A stretch of DNA of 34,783 nt, taken from the NCBI GenBank assembly GCA_046046245.1, contig JBJOKE010000034.1, positions 1 through 34,783 on the forward strand, read 5' to 3'. Shown one piece after another: positions 1 to 7,005 of this stretch. How positions within the stretch are numbered: the first letter of the stretch is position 1; every line of letters begins with the position of its first letter. The stretch comes from UBA4615 sp046046245. GTDB taxonomy: Bacteria > Pseudomonadota > Gammaproteobacteria > Burkholderiales > Burkholderiaceae_E. Both the position numbers and the translations under genes were made by a program. A model generated the notes under the pieces. It was not told where the DNA came from. It searched no databases and was given only the letters and a program-made list of their open reading frames with translations.

Positions 1-613
1 TCACGGTCTCCAGCGGCTTCTTCTTCGCCTTCATGATGTTCGGCAGCGTCACGTAGCGCGGCTCGTTCAGCCGCAGGTCGGTCGTGACGATGGCGGGCAG
101 CGCGATCGACAGCGTCTCCAGGCCGCCGTCGACCTCGCGGGTCACCTTCGCGCGGCCGTCGGCCACCTCGACCTTCGAGGCGAAGGTCGCCTGCGGGCGG
201 CCGGTGAGCGCGGCCAGCATCTGGCCGGTCTGGTTCGCGTCGTCGTCGATCGCCTGCTTGCCCAGGATCACCAGCTGCGGCTGCTCCTTGTCGACCAGCG
301 CCTTCAGCAGCTTGGCCACCGCCAGCGGCTGCAGCTCGACGGAGGCATCCGTCTCGACCAGGATCGCGCGGTCCGCGCCGATCGCCATCGCGGTGCGCAG
401 CGTCTCCTGGCAGGCGGTCACGCCGCAGCTGACCGCGATGATCTCGGTCGCCACGCCCTTCTCCTTCAGCCGGACCGCCTCTTCCACGGCGATCTCGTCG
501 AAGGGGTTCATCGACATCTTCACGTTCGCGATGTCGACGCCGGTGCCGTCGGACTTGACGCGCACCTTGACGTTGTAGTCGACCACTCGCTTGACCGGTA
601 CGAGAATCTTCAT
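1..613 (-). CDS. etfB: Electron transfer flavoprotein beta subunit, 3' end cut by window edge
   Basis: EtfB pairs with EtfA, binds AMP, and passes electrons from acyl-CoA and other dehydrogenases to the ETF:quinone oxidoreductase. The visible 204 residues (about 250 are usual) start MKILVPVKRVVDYNVKVR, a textbook EtfB N-terminus. They contain the conserved SMNPFDEIAVEEAVRLKE stretch near residue 35 and end in the docking (recognition) loop DLRLNEPRYVTLPNIMKAK, so the missing part is the short C-terminal arm. The ATG at 613-611 is fixed by the conserved N-terminus; the Shine-Dalgarno sequence is weak. etfA is expected just beyond the left edge in the same operon, which is not visible here. The gene is transcribed divergently from the MarR-type gene at 837, and the shared region has two operator-like palindromes. 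It fits functionally with the acyl-CoA dehydrogenase at 3214. Confidence 0.96.
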   Translation of the reverse strand, partial: MKILVPVKRVVDYNVKVRVKSDGTGVDIANVKMSMNPFDEIAVEEAVRLKEKGVATEIIAVSCGVTACQETLRTAMAIGADRAILVETDASVELQPLAVAKLLKALVDKEQPQLVILGKQAIDDDANQTGQMLAALTGRPQATFASKVEVADGRAKVTREVDGGLETLSIALPAIVTTDLRLNEPRYVTLPNIMKAKKKPLETV

Positions 614-656
614 GGGGGTCTCGGGTGTTGTGTTCGGGCCGTTGCGGATGCGCGCG

Positions 657-662
657 ATTATA
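657..662 (-). promoter_or_regulatory. Perfect -10 hexamer upstream of etfB
   Basis: The minus strand reads TATAAT here, a perfect -10, with a likely start near 650 and a leader of about 37 bases to the etfB ATG. No matching -35 is seen at normal spacing. It may be a second, proximal etfB promoter, or chance in an otherwise GC-rich region. Confidence 0.4.
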
Positions 663-705
663 GGCACCGGGCGGGAGCCGGCGCGCGCGCCTCCCATGGG
701 AACGG

Positions 706-722
706 TGTCAACCTGGTTGACA
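706..722. promoter_or_regulatory. Operator-like perfect palindrome, site 1 (etfB/marR)
   Basis: TGTCAACCTGGTTGACA is a perfect inverted repeat of 8-base arms around a single central base. It contains the plus-strand -35 (TTGACA, 717-722) and covers the predicted start point of the minus-strand etfB promoter. Its size and symmetry fit a dimeric winged-helix repressor such as the adjacent MarR-type protein. Assigning that protein to the site is inference. Confidence 0.7.
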
Positions 723-746
723 AGGCGAGCATAGTCCGCCGAAAAT
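717..746 (+). promoter_or_regulatory. Predicted promoter of the MarR-type gene
   Basis: A consensus -35 TTGACA (717-722), an 18-base spacer and a 4/6 -10 GAAAAT (741-746). The predicted start, about 753, falls inside palindrome site 2, which suits autorepression. Confidence 0.5.
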
Positions 747-757
747 GGACTTGTCAA
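728..757 (-). promoter_or_regulatory. Predicted distal promoter of etfB
   Basis: On the minus strand: a consensus -35 TTGACA (757-752, inside palindrome site 2), an 18-base spacer and a 4/6 -10 TATGCT (733-728). The predicted start, about 721, lies in palindrome site 1. This promoter and the plus-strand one interleave, so a protein bound at the two palindromes would block both. Confidence 0.5.
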
Positions 758-768
758 CCTCGTTGACG
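752..768. promoter_or_regulatory. Operator-like palindrome, site 2 (etfB/marR)
   Basis: TGTCAACCTCGTTGACG matches site 1 at 15 of 17 positions and keeps the GTCAAC/GTTGAC core as an inverted repeat. The centres of the two sites are 46 bases apart. It covers the minus-strand -35 and the predicted plus-strand start point. Confidence 0.65.
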
Positions 769-836
769 AGAACGGGTCGGGCCGCAGGGTCCGACCGCCC
801 GGTCGACCTCCGTCGCCGCCTGCCGCGGCCGCCTCC

Positions 837-1271
837 ATGCCGTCCGCCCCGTCGCCCCGACCGCCGCCCAACCTGAAGCAGCTGCTGCTCTCGCGCTCCG
901 ACTGGTTCGCCCGCGAGATCATGAGCGGCGTGAAGCGCAGCGAATACGCGTACCTCACGGCCGCGCAGAGCCGCCTGCTCGCGACGATGGCCGGCAAGCC
1001 GACCTCGATGGCCGAGCTGGCGCGCCGGCTGGCGATCTCCCGCCAGGCGGTGCACAAGACGGTCGCCGAGCTCGCTCGTCGCGGCATCCTCGAGATCCGC
1101 GACGATCCCGAGCGCCGCAATGCCAAGCTGATCGTCTACACCGAACGCGGCCGCCAGGTGAACCGCGCGGGCGCGGCGATCATCGACCGCGTCGAGGACC
1201 GGATCGCGTCCCGGATCGGCAAGGCGCGGCTCGAGGCGCTGAAGGCGCTGCTCGCCGAGGACTGGGACTGA
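837..1271 (+). CDS. MarR-family winged-helix transcription regulator
   Basis: A 144-residue DNA-binding protein. After a Pro-rich start, a helix (about residues 13-40) leads into the winged helix-turn-helix at about 50-100. The recognition segment is MAELARRLAISRQAVHKTV, followed by LARRGILEIRDDPERRNAK as the wing, the typical MarR arrangement. The rest is a helical dimerisation end. No metal- or redox-sensing cysteines are present. The start at 837 keeps the first dimerisation helix; no clear Shine-Dalgarno sequence precedes it, and the next in-frame ATG (921) would delete that helix. It is divergent from etfB with two matching palindromes between, so the natural hypothesis is that it represses itself and the etf operon, probably in response to an acyl-CoA or aromatic-acid effector. 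The effector is unknown. Confidence 0.85.
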   Translation: MPSAPSPRPPPNLKQLLLSRSDWFAREIMSGVKRSEYAYLTAAQSRLLATMAGKPTSMAELARRLAISRQAVHKTVAELARRGILEIRDDPERRNAKLIVYTERGRQVNRAGAAIIDRVEDRIASRIGKARLEALKALLAEDWD

Positions 1272-1308
1272 CGCGTCCCGGCCCGACGGACGCCGGCCGC
1301 GACGCGCA

Positions 1309-2187
1309 TCAGTCGCCGATCGTCGCGCGCAGCGCGGCCTCGTAGGCGCCCGGCGCCTCGTAGGGCACCCAGTGGCCCGCGCCCTCGATCGTGGCGAAGC
1401 CCAGCCCGGGACGCGCCGCCTGCAGCACCTCGCGGGCAAGCGAGGCATCGCCCCGCGTCACCGGGTCGAGTGCGCCGTAGATCGCGTCGACGCGCTCGAC
1501 GTCGATCGAGCCGATCGTGTCGCGGGTGATCGGTCGCGCGGCGACCGGCCCGCCGAAGTAGCGCGCCCGCTCGACGTTCGCCGCGTGCAGCGCGACGCCG
1601 TCCTGATCCGCGTCGGTCGACGCGACCATCAGCGTGCGGAAGTTGTGGGCGTGGATCGCCTGCCGCTCGGCGGGGTCGGACGCGCGCTTCCAGCTGCGCA
1701 GGTCCAGGTTCGGATCGCGCAGCCCGAGCGAGGCCGCGCCGCAGATCGACATCCGCCGCACGCGTCCCGGCCCGCGGGCCGCGACCAGCGTGCCGACCAG
1801 CGAGCCGAAGGAGAAGCAGCCCAGGTCGAACGCGCGTGCGCCGGGCAGCAGCGCGTCGAGCCCGTCGGCCACCGCGGCGACGATGCCGTCGAGACCGCCC
1901 GGCTCGGGCGGGTCGGCCGACTCGCCGAGCGCCGGCAGGTCGCAGGCCCAGACCTCGCGGTCGCGCATCAGCGAACCGAGGTTGCGGATCCAGTGGTTCC
2001 AGCTGCCTGCGCCGCCGTGCAGCAGCACCAGCGGTCGGCCACGGCCCCAGCGTCGCCAGGCCATGGTGCCCGCGCCGCACCGCGTGCGCTCGATCGTCGC
2101 CGCGGACTCGAGCAGGGCGGCGAGCCGCGGCAGCGGCACGCCGAGCGCCGCATCGCCGCCGGGGATCGGGTCGGTGCCGGCCGTCAT
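1309..2187 (-). CDS. Alpha/beta-hydrolase fold protein
   Basis: A 292-residue serine hydrolase of unknown substrate. Landmarks in order are the oxyanion motif HGGAG (about 57-61), a conserved DLPALGES (83-90), the nucleophile elbow around Ser126 (CFSFG), the acid Asp241 (GALDPV) and His272 (GAGHW), so a complete catalytic triad is visible. A cap region of about 80 residues lies between the elbow and the acid. No signal peptide is seen, so it is probably cytoplasmic. It sits 57 bases downstream of the SDR gene on the same strand and is probably co-transcribed. With a reductase and an acyl-CoA dehydrogenase nearby it could be a thioesterase, esterase or C-C bond hydrolase of a carboxylic-acid catabolic route. 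The sequence does not settle which. Confidence 0.85.
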   Translation of the reverse strand: MTAGTDPIPGGDAALGVPLPRLAALLESAATIERTRCGAGTMAWRRWGRGRPLVLLHGGAGSWNHWIRNLGSLMRDREVWACDLPALGESADPPEPGGLDGIVAAVADGLDALLPGARAFDLGCFSFGSLVGTLVAARGPGRVRRMSICGAASLGLRDPNLDLRSWKRASDPAERQAIHAHNFRTLMVASTDADQDGVALHAANVERARYFGGPVAARPITRDTIGSIDVERVDAIYGALDPVTRGDASLAREVLQAARPGLGFATIEGAGHWVPYEAPGAYEAALRATIGD

Positions 2188-2244
2188 CGGAGCGCTCCGG
2201 CCCTCACCGGATCGCGCCGCGGCACCCGCGGCCGACGCCGGCCC

Positions 2245-3069
2245 TCACAGCCCGCCGTTGACGACCAGCACCTGGCCGCTCACGTAGTCGCTGTCCGGGC
2301 TGCAGAACAGGTAGACAGAGCCTGCGGCCTCCTCGGGCGTGCCGCCGCGGCCGAGCGGGATCATCTGGGACAGCGCGGCGATCCGACCCGCCTGCACGCC
2401 GATCTTCACCTCGCGGCCATGGACCTCGATCTTGCCCGAGTCGCCTTCCTGCAGCGGCTGCGTGAGCCGCGTCTGGATGTAGCCGAACGCGACCGAATTG
2501 ACCGTCACGTTGTACCGGCCCCATTCCTTCGCGAGCGTCTTGGTGAGGCCGTTGATGCCCGACTTCGCGGCCGAGTAGTTCGACTGGCCGGCGTTGCCGT
2601 TGACGCCCGACGTGGAGGAGATGTTGACCACCTTCCGGACCACGCGCCGGCCGTCCTTCGCCTCGCGCTCGGTCGCCGCCTTCAGATGCGGGAAGAACGC
2701 ACGCAGGATCCGGAACGGCGCCTTCAGGTGGACGTCGAGGATCGCGTCCCACTGCTCGTCGGTCATCTTCTGGATGACCGTGTCCCACGTGTAGCCGGCG
2801 TTGTTGACGATCACGTGGGCATCGCCGAACGCGTCGAGCGCGGTCTTCACGATGCGCTCGCCGAAGTCGGGCGCCGCGACGTCGCCGGTGCAGGCGACCG
2901 CGTCGCTGCCGAGCGCGCGGATCAGCCCGATCGTCTCGGTGGCGGGCGCCTCGTCGATGTCGTTGACGACGATCTTCGCGCCGTCGCGCGCGAGGCGCAG
3001 CGCGATCTCGCGGCCGATGCCGCGGCCCGAGCCGGTGACGATCGCGACCTTGCCGTCCATCTGACCCAT
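2245..3069 (-). CDS. Short-chain dehydrogenase/reductase (FabG-like)
   Basis: A 274-residue classical SDR, probably a 3-oxoacyl or 3-hydroxyacyl (CoA or ACP) oxidoreductase. The Rossmann motif TGSGRGIG is at 12-19. Asp37 at the end of the second strand suggests an NAD(H) preference. NNAG is at 89-92, and the catalytic Ser152, Tyr165 and Lys169 (YSAAK) are all present. A charged insert (about 132-146, REAKDGRRVVRK) precedes the serine strand and makes the protein about 25 residues longer than FabG. The ATG at 3069 has a GGAGA ribosome site 8 bases upstream; Met4 is an alternative. It is followed by the hydrolase gene and is divergent from the acyl-CoA dehydrogenase, so these may form one acyl-CoA pathway. 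The exact substrate is not deducible. Confidence 0.88.
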   Translation of the reverse strand: MGQMDGKVAIVTGSGRGIGREIALRLARDGAKIVVNDIDEAPATETIGLIRALGSDAVACTGDVAAPDFGERIVKTALDAFGDAHVIVNNAGYTWDTVIQKMTDEQWDAILDVHLKAPFRILRAFFPHLKAATEREAKDGRRVVRKVVNISSTSGVNGNAGQSNYSAAKSGINGLTKTLAKEWGRYNVTVNSVAFGYIQTRLTQPLQEGDSGKIEVHGREVKIGVQAGRIAALSQMIPLGRGGTPEEAAGSVYLFCSPDSDYVSGQVLVVNGGL

Positions 3070-3128
3070 GGGTGTGTCTCCGTGTTCGTGGCGTGGGGCG
3101 TGCCGTGCGCGCGGCGTGGCGCGCCGGT

Positions 3129-3158
3129 TTGACGGGCTCTCGGCCCGGGTGCCACGAT
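3129..3158 (+). promoter_or_regulatory. Weak promoter candidate for the acyl-CoA dehydrogenase gene
   Basis: TTGACG (3129-3134), an 18-base spacer and CACGAT (3153-3158, 3/6). The leader would be about 49 bases. The -10 overlaps that of the divergent SDR promoter, so the two may compete. Confidence 0.3.
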
Positions 3159-3162
3159 TCTA
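3157..3162 (-). promoter_or_regulatory. -10 element upstream of the SDR gene
   Basis: The minus strand reads GCTAGAATC across this site, with TAGAAT as a 5/6 -10. The start would be near 3150, about 80 bases upstream of the SDR ATG. The same nonamer precedes oxyR. No good -35 is visible. Confidence 0.4.
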
Positions 3163-3213
3163 GCGCCCGAGCAGACACCGGTCCGCCCCTCCGACCGGAA
3201 ACACGAGACGACC

Positions 3214-4356
3214 ATGACGACGACGCGCCGAGCGATCTTCGACGACGAGCACGAGCAGTTCCGCGAACAGGTCCGCCGCTTCTGCGAACGCGAGATCGCC
3301 CCCCACTACCGCGACTGGGAGAAGGCCGGCGTCACGCCGCTCGAATTCTGGCGCCGAGCCGGCGCGGCCGGCGTGCTGTGCACCACCCTCCCCGAGGCCT
3401 ACGGCGGCCCGGGCGGCAGCTTCCTGCACGCCTGCGTGGTGACCGAGGAGATGGCGCGTGTCGGCGCGAGCCTCGGCCTGCCTGTGCATTCGGACATGGT
3501 CGCGCCCTACCTGCTCCATTACGGCAGCGAGTCGCTCAAGCAGCGCCTGCTGCCGAAGCTGTGCTCGGGCGAGCTCGTCGCGTCGATCGGCATGACCGAG
3601 CCCGGCACCGGCAGCGACCTGAAGAGCATCCGCACCGTCGCGGTCCGCGACGGCGACCACTGGCGGATCAGCGGGCAGAAGGTGTGGATCACCAACGGCT
3701 TCAACTGCGGCGTGGTGGTGGTCGCCTGCAAGACCGACCCGGCCGCGGGCGCGAAGGGCGTGTCGCTGATCGCGGTGGAGACCGGCACGCCCGGCTTCAC
3801 CAAGGGCTCGACGCCGATGGACAAGATCGGCCTGAAGGCGCAGGACACGGCCGAGCTCTTCTTCGACGACGTGCGGGTCCCGCTCGGCAACCTGGTGGGC
3901 GAGGAAGGCCGCGGCTTCCGCTACCTGATGGAGCAGCTGCCGCAGGAACGGCTGGTGATCGCGGTGCGCAGCTGCGCGGTGCTCGAGACGCAGCTGGAGA
4001 ACACGGTCCGGTACGTTCGCGAGCGCAAGGCCTTCGGCACGCCGATCGCCGAATTCCAGAACACGCAGTTCAAGCTCGCCGAGGCGAAGGCCTACATCGC
4101 GCAGCTGCGGGCCTTCGTCGACGCGTGCATCGCCGAGCACCTCGCGGGCGGGATCACCGCCGAGCGCGCGGCGATGGCGAAGCTGGTCGCGACGGAGACG
4201 ATGGGGAAGTACCTCGACGAGTTCCTCCAGCTGCACGGCGGGTACGGGTACTCGAACGAGTACGGGATCGGGCGGGCCTGGGTGGATGCTCGGGTCACGC
4301 GGATCGCGGGCGGGACGTCGGAGGTGCTGAAGACGATCGTCGGGCGCGCCCTGTAG
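3214..4356 (+). CDS. Acyl-CoA dehydrogenase, FAD-dependent
   Basis: A 380-residue acyl-CoA dehydrogenase of normal length. It oxidises an acyl-CoA at C2-C3 and hands electrons to ETF, which is encoded nearby. Visible motifs are MTEPGTGSD (127-135, flavin and substrate contacts), ITNG (159-162), RKAFGTPI (271-278, FAD adenine region), QLHGGYGY (339-346) and RIAGGTSEV at the C-terminus. The position that holds the catalytic Glu in medium- and short-chain enzymes (the E of YEGTSQ) is Gly here. Instead Glu245 in PQERLV lies where isovaleryl-CoA and long-chain dehydrogenases keep their catalytic base. By established alignment logic this suggests a branched-chain-like or long-chain-like enzyme. It is divergent from the SDR gene and has only a weak ribosome site. 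Confidence 0.92.
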   Translation: MTTTRRAIFDDEHEQFREQVRRFCEREIAPHYRDWEKAGVTPLEFWRRAGAAGVLCTTLPEAYGGPGGSFLHACVVTEEMARVGASLGLPVHSDMVAPYLLHYGSESLKQRLLPKLCSGELVASIGMTEPGTGSDLKSIRTVAVRDGDHWRISGQKVWITNGFNCGVVVVACKTDPAAGAKGVSLIAVETGTPGFTKGSTPMDKIGLKAQDTAELFFDDVRVPLGNLVGEEGRGFRYLMEQLPQERLVIAVRSCAVLETQLENTVRYVRERKAFGTPIAEFQNTQFKLAEAKAYIAQLRAFVDACIAEHLAGGITAERAAMAKLVATETMGKYLDEFLQLHGGYGYSNEYGIGRAWVDARVTRIAGGTSEVLKTIVGRAL

Positions 4357-4374
4357 ACCGTCCGACGGGCGGCT

Positions 4375-4409
4375 GGCGCCGTCTGTCCCGTATGGGCGGG
4401 TGCGGCGCC
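4375..4409 (+). terminator. Possible hairpin after the acyl-CoA dehydrogenase gene
   Basis: Arms GGCGCCG (4375-4381) and CGGCGCC (4403-4409) form a 7-base GC stem, 19 bases beyond the stop codon. There is no T-run after it, so it would be at best a weak or Rho-assisted terminator separating acyl-CoA metabolism from the sugar operon. Confidence 0.3.
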
Positions 4410-4553
4410 GCTGTTCCCGCAATCCGCGACTCCGCGGGGTGGGCACCATTCCCGCATGGACGCCACCCGCATCGCGCCCGTCCGAGGGCGCCGACTTCCC
4501 CTCCGATCCGCGCGGCCCCATCCGGCGGCCGGCGTGCATGCGGGGGGCAGGCC

Positions 4554-5324
4554 GTGAAGGCGGTCATCCTGGCGGGCGGGCTCGGTACGCGCCTGGCCGA
4601 GGAGACCTCGGTGCGGCCGAAGCCGATGGTCGAGATCGGCGGCAAGCCGCTCCTCTGGCACCTGATGAAGCTCTACGGCCGGCACGGCATCAACGACTTC
4701 GTCGTCTGCCTCGGCTACCGCGGCTACGTCATCAAGGAATACTTCGCCAACTACTTCCTGCACAGCTCGGACGTCACCTTCGACCTCGCCGAGAACCGCA
4801 TGGAAGTCTGCCATCGGCACTGCGAGCCCTGGCGGGTGACGCTGATCGACACCGGCGACGCGACGCAGACCGGCGGCCGGCTGCGTCGTGTCCGTGACTA
4901 CGTCGGCGACGAGACCTTCTGCTTCACCTACGGAGACGGGCTCTCCGACGTCGATCTCGGCGCGCTGATCGCCTTCCATCGCAGCCAGGGCGTGCTGGCG
5001 ACGGTCACCGCGGTACAGCCCCCGGGCCGGTTCGGCGCGCTCGAGCTCGAGGGCTCGCGGATCCGCGCGTTCGCCGAGAAGCCGCGCGGCGACGGCGGCT
5101 GGATCAACGGCGGCTTCTTCGTGCTTGAGCCCGAGGCGATCGGATACATCGCGGGCGATCCGACCCCCTGGGAGGCCGAGCCGCTCGAGTCGCTGGCCCG
5201 CGACGGCCAGCTGTCGGCGTTCATGCACCGCGGCTTCTGGCAGCCGATGGACACGCTGCGCGACAAGACGATGCTCGAGGGGCTGTGGCAGTCGGGCGCG
5301 GCCCCGTGGAAGGTGTGGGCATGA
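4554..5324 (+). CDS. rfbF: Glucose-1-phosphate cytidylyltransferase
   Basis: This enzyme makes CDP-glucose from CTP and glucose 1-phosphate, the entry step of all CDP-6-deoxyhexose pathways. The 256-residue length is exactly that of the RfbF/DdhA family. The nucleotidyltransferase loop GGLGTRLAEETSVRPKPM follows the first strand; FTYGDGLSDVDL near residue 125 carries the metal-binding Asp; and NGGFFVLEPEAI and FWQPMDTLRDK near the C-terminus are family signatures. The start is GTG at 4554, preceded by a run of six G (4542-4547) as ribosome site; the nearby ATG at 4538 is out of frame. It is the first gene of the sugar operon and its stop overlaps the next start (ATGA). Confidence 0.95.
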   Translation: MKAVILAGGLGTRLAEETSVRPKPMVEIGGKPLLWHLMKLYGRHGINDFVVCLGYRGYVIKEYFANYFLHSSDVTFDLAENRMEVCHRHCEPWRVTLIDTGDATQTGGRLRRVRDYVGDETFCFTYGDGLSDVDLGALIAFHRSQGVLATVTAVQPPGRFGALELEGSRIRAFAEKPRGDGGWINGGFFVLEPEAIGYIAGDPTPWEAEPLESLARDGQLSAFMHRGFWQPMDTLRDKTMLEGLWQSGAAPWKVWA

Positions 5325-6445
5325 GCCGCCCCGGCTTCGACGGGCTGTTCGGCGACGTGTATCGAGGCCGGCGGGTCCTGGTCACCGGACATACCGGCTT
5401 CAAGGGTGTCTGGCTCACCGCCTGGCTCGAGGCGCTCGGCGCGAAGGTCTGCGGCCTCGGGCTCGACGAGCCCGACGGGGACGCCCACCTCGGCGCGCTG
5501 CGGCTCGATCCCCCCCAGGTCCGAGTCGACCTGCGCGACCCGGCGGCGGTCCGCGGGGCGCTCGCCGCATTCGCCCCGGAGCTGGTCTTCCACCTGGCGG
5601 CGCAGTCGCTCGTGCGTCGAGGCTACCGCGAGCCCGTGGAGACCTTCGACGTGAACGTCGGCGGTCTGGTCACCCTGCTCGAAGCGATCCGGGCCACGGG
5701 CACCGCCAGGGCGATCGTGGTCGCGACGACCGACAAGTGCTACCGCAACGACGAGACGCCGCGAGGCTACGTCGAGAGCGATCCGCTGGGCGGTCGCGAC
5801 CCGTACAGCGCGTCGAAGGCCTGCGCGGAGATCGTCACGGCCTGCTGGCGCGAGAGCTTCCTGCGGACCGGTCCCCGACCCGTGGCCGTCGCCACCGCGC
5901 GCGCGGGCAACGTGATCGGCGGGGGCGACCGCGCCGAGGACCGTCTCGTCCCCGATCTGGTCCGCGCGGCGACCGAGGGCCGGGCCGCGCGCATCCGCAA
6001 TCCGCGCGCGACCCGCCCGTGGCAGCACGTCCTCGAACCGCTGTCGGGCTACCTCGCGCTCGGCGAGCGTCTGCTCGCATCGCCGGACACTGCCGCCCAG
6101 GCGTGGAACTTCGGCCCCGGTCCGGCAGACCATCTCGACGTGGGCACCTTCGCGTCGCGCTTCGCGGCACACTGGGACGCGGTCCGCGTGACCACCGACC
6201 CCGGCCCGCATCCTCACGAGTCGAAGCTGCTGCACCTGGATTGCGGCAAGGCCTCGCGCGGGCTGGGCTGGCGCCCCGTCTGGGACGTCGACACCGCGAT
6301 CGTGCGGACGGCGGCCTGGTACCGGCGCTGGCACGCCGGGCACGGCGCCGCGACGCGCGACGACCTCGCATGCTACGTCGAGGACGCGCGTCGGACCCGT
6401 CTTGCCTGGGCCGGCGCGGGCGAGACCGTGGAGGCGACGGCCTGA
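5321..6445 (+). CDS. rfbG: CDP-glucose 4,6-dehydratase
   Basis: An NAD-dependent extended SDR that converts CDP-glucose to CDP-4-keto-6-deoxyglucose, the branch-point intermediate. It has 374 residues, slightly longer than usual because of its C-terminal end. The nucleotide-binding loop TGHTGFKG (22-29) is diagnostic of this CDP-specific family. HLAAQ is at 91-95, the TTDKCY segment (136-141) supplies the Thr/Asp/Lys catalytic group, and YSASK holds Tyr162 and Lys166. RPWQHVLEPLSGYL is the conserved substrate-side motif. The start overlaps the rfbF stop, and the stop overlaps the next start (TGATG), indicating translational coupling. Confidence 0.95.
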   Translation: MSRPGFDGLFGDVYRGRRVLVTGHTGFKGVWLTAWLEALGAKVCGLGLDEPDGDAHLGALRLDPPQVRVDLRDPAAVRGALAAFAPELVFHLAAQSLVRRGYREPVETFDVNVGGLVTLLEAIRATGTARAIVVATTDKCYRNDETPRGYVESDPLGGRDPYSASKACAEIVTACWRESFLRTGPRPVAVATARAGNVIGGGDRAEDRLVPDLVRAATEGRAARIRNPRATRPWQHVLEPLSGYLALGERLLASPDTAAQAWNFGPGPADHLDVGTFASRFAAHWDAVRVTTDPGPHPHESKLLHLDCGKASRGLGWRPVWDVDTAIVRTAAWYRRWHAGHGAATRDDLACYVEDARRTRLAWAGAGETVEATA

Positions 6446-7005
6446 TGGAACTGGTCGAAACGCCGATCCGAGGCGTCTGGGAGGTGCGCACGACGTTCCG
6501 CGCCGACGAACGGGGCCGCTTCGCGCGGCTGGCCTGCCTGCCGACGTTCGAGATGGCGGGCGCGGTGCCGCCGGGTACCCGCTTCGTGCAGACCAACCTG
6601 AGCGAGACCCGGCTGCGCGGCGCGGTCCGCGGCCTGCACCTGCAGCGGCCCCCGGCGCTCGAGGGCAAGCTCGTCACCTGCGTGGCCGGCCGCGTGTTCG
6701 ATGTCGCCGTCGACCTGCGAGCCGGCTCGCCGACCTTCGGCCGCTGGCACGCGATCGAGCTCGCCGACGGGGACGGCCGTGCCCTGCTGATCCCGCCCGG
6801 CTGCGCGCACGGCTTCCAGGCGCTCGAAGACGGCTCCCGGCTGCTCTACCAGCACACCGCCGCCTGGGCGCCGGCATGCGAGGACGGCGTGCGCCACGAC
6901 GACCCCGCGCTCGGCATCCGCTGGCCCCTGCCCGTCCATGGCCTGTCGGCGCGCGACCGCACGCTTCGCACCCTGGCGGACCGCTTCGAACCCGTCGCCG
7001 CATGA
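6445..7005 (+). CDS. RmlC-type (dTDP-4-dehydrorhamnose 3,5-epimerase family) sugar epimerase
   Basis: A 186-residue cupin of the RmlC family that should epimerise C3 and/or C5 of the CDP-4-keto-6-deoxy sugar made by the preceding gene. RGLHLQ holds the catalytic His65; EGKLVTC, FDVAVDLR and PPGCAHGF (117-124) are family motifs; and Asp171 in LSARDR fits the His-Asp pair. The usual YKxTxYY segment reads YQHTAAW (135-141), so the Tyr used as general acid in true RmlC enzymes appears replaced by Ala140/Trp141. That suggests one-site epimerisation or altered stereochemistry rather than the rhamnose reaction (inference). It overlaps its neighbours on both sides. No dTDP-sugar genes are present, so a dTDP-rhamnose role is unlikely. 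Confidence 0.85.
   Translation: MELVETPIRGVWEVRTTFRADERGRFARLACLPTFEMAGAVPPGTRFVQTNLSETRLRGAVRGLHLQRPPALEGKLVTCVAGRVFDVAVDLRAGSPTFGRWHAIELADGDGRALLIPPGCAHGFQALEDGSRLLYQHTAAWAPACEDGVRHDDPALGIRWPLPVHGLSARDRTLRTLADRFEPVAA

Noticed and set aside
84..578. Plus-strand open frame over etfB
   Set aside because: Ser/Thr/Ala-rich antisense shadow of a highly conserved gene.
4092..5228. Minus-strand open frame crossing the acyl-CoA dehydrogenase and cytidylyltransferase genes
   Set aside because: It spans two real genes in antisense and has no recognisable motif.
5285..6445. Earlier start (5285) for the CDP-glucose dehydratase
   Set aside because: The added 12 residues lie in the end of rfbF and are unconserved; ATG 5321 gives the family N-terminus and a coupled ATGA junction.
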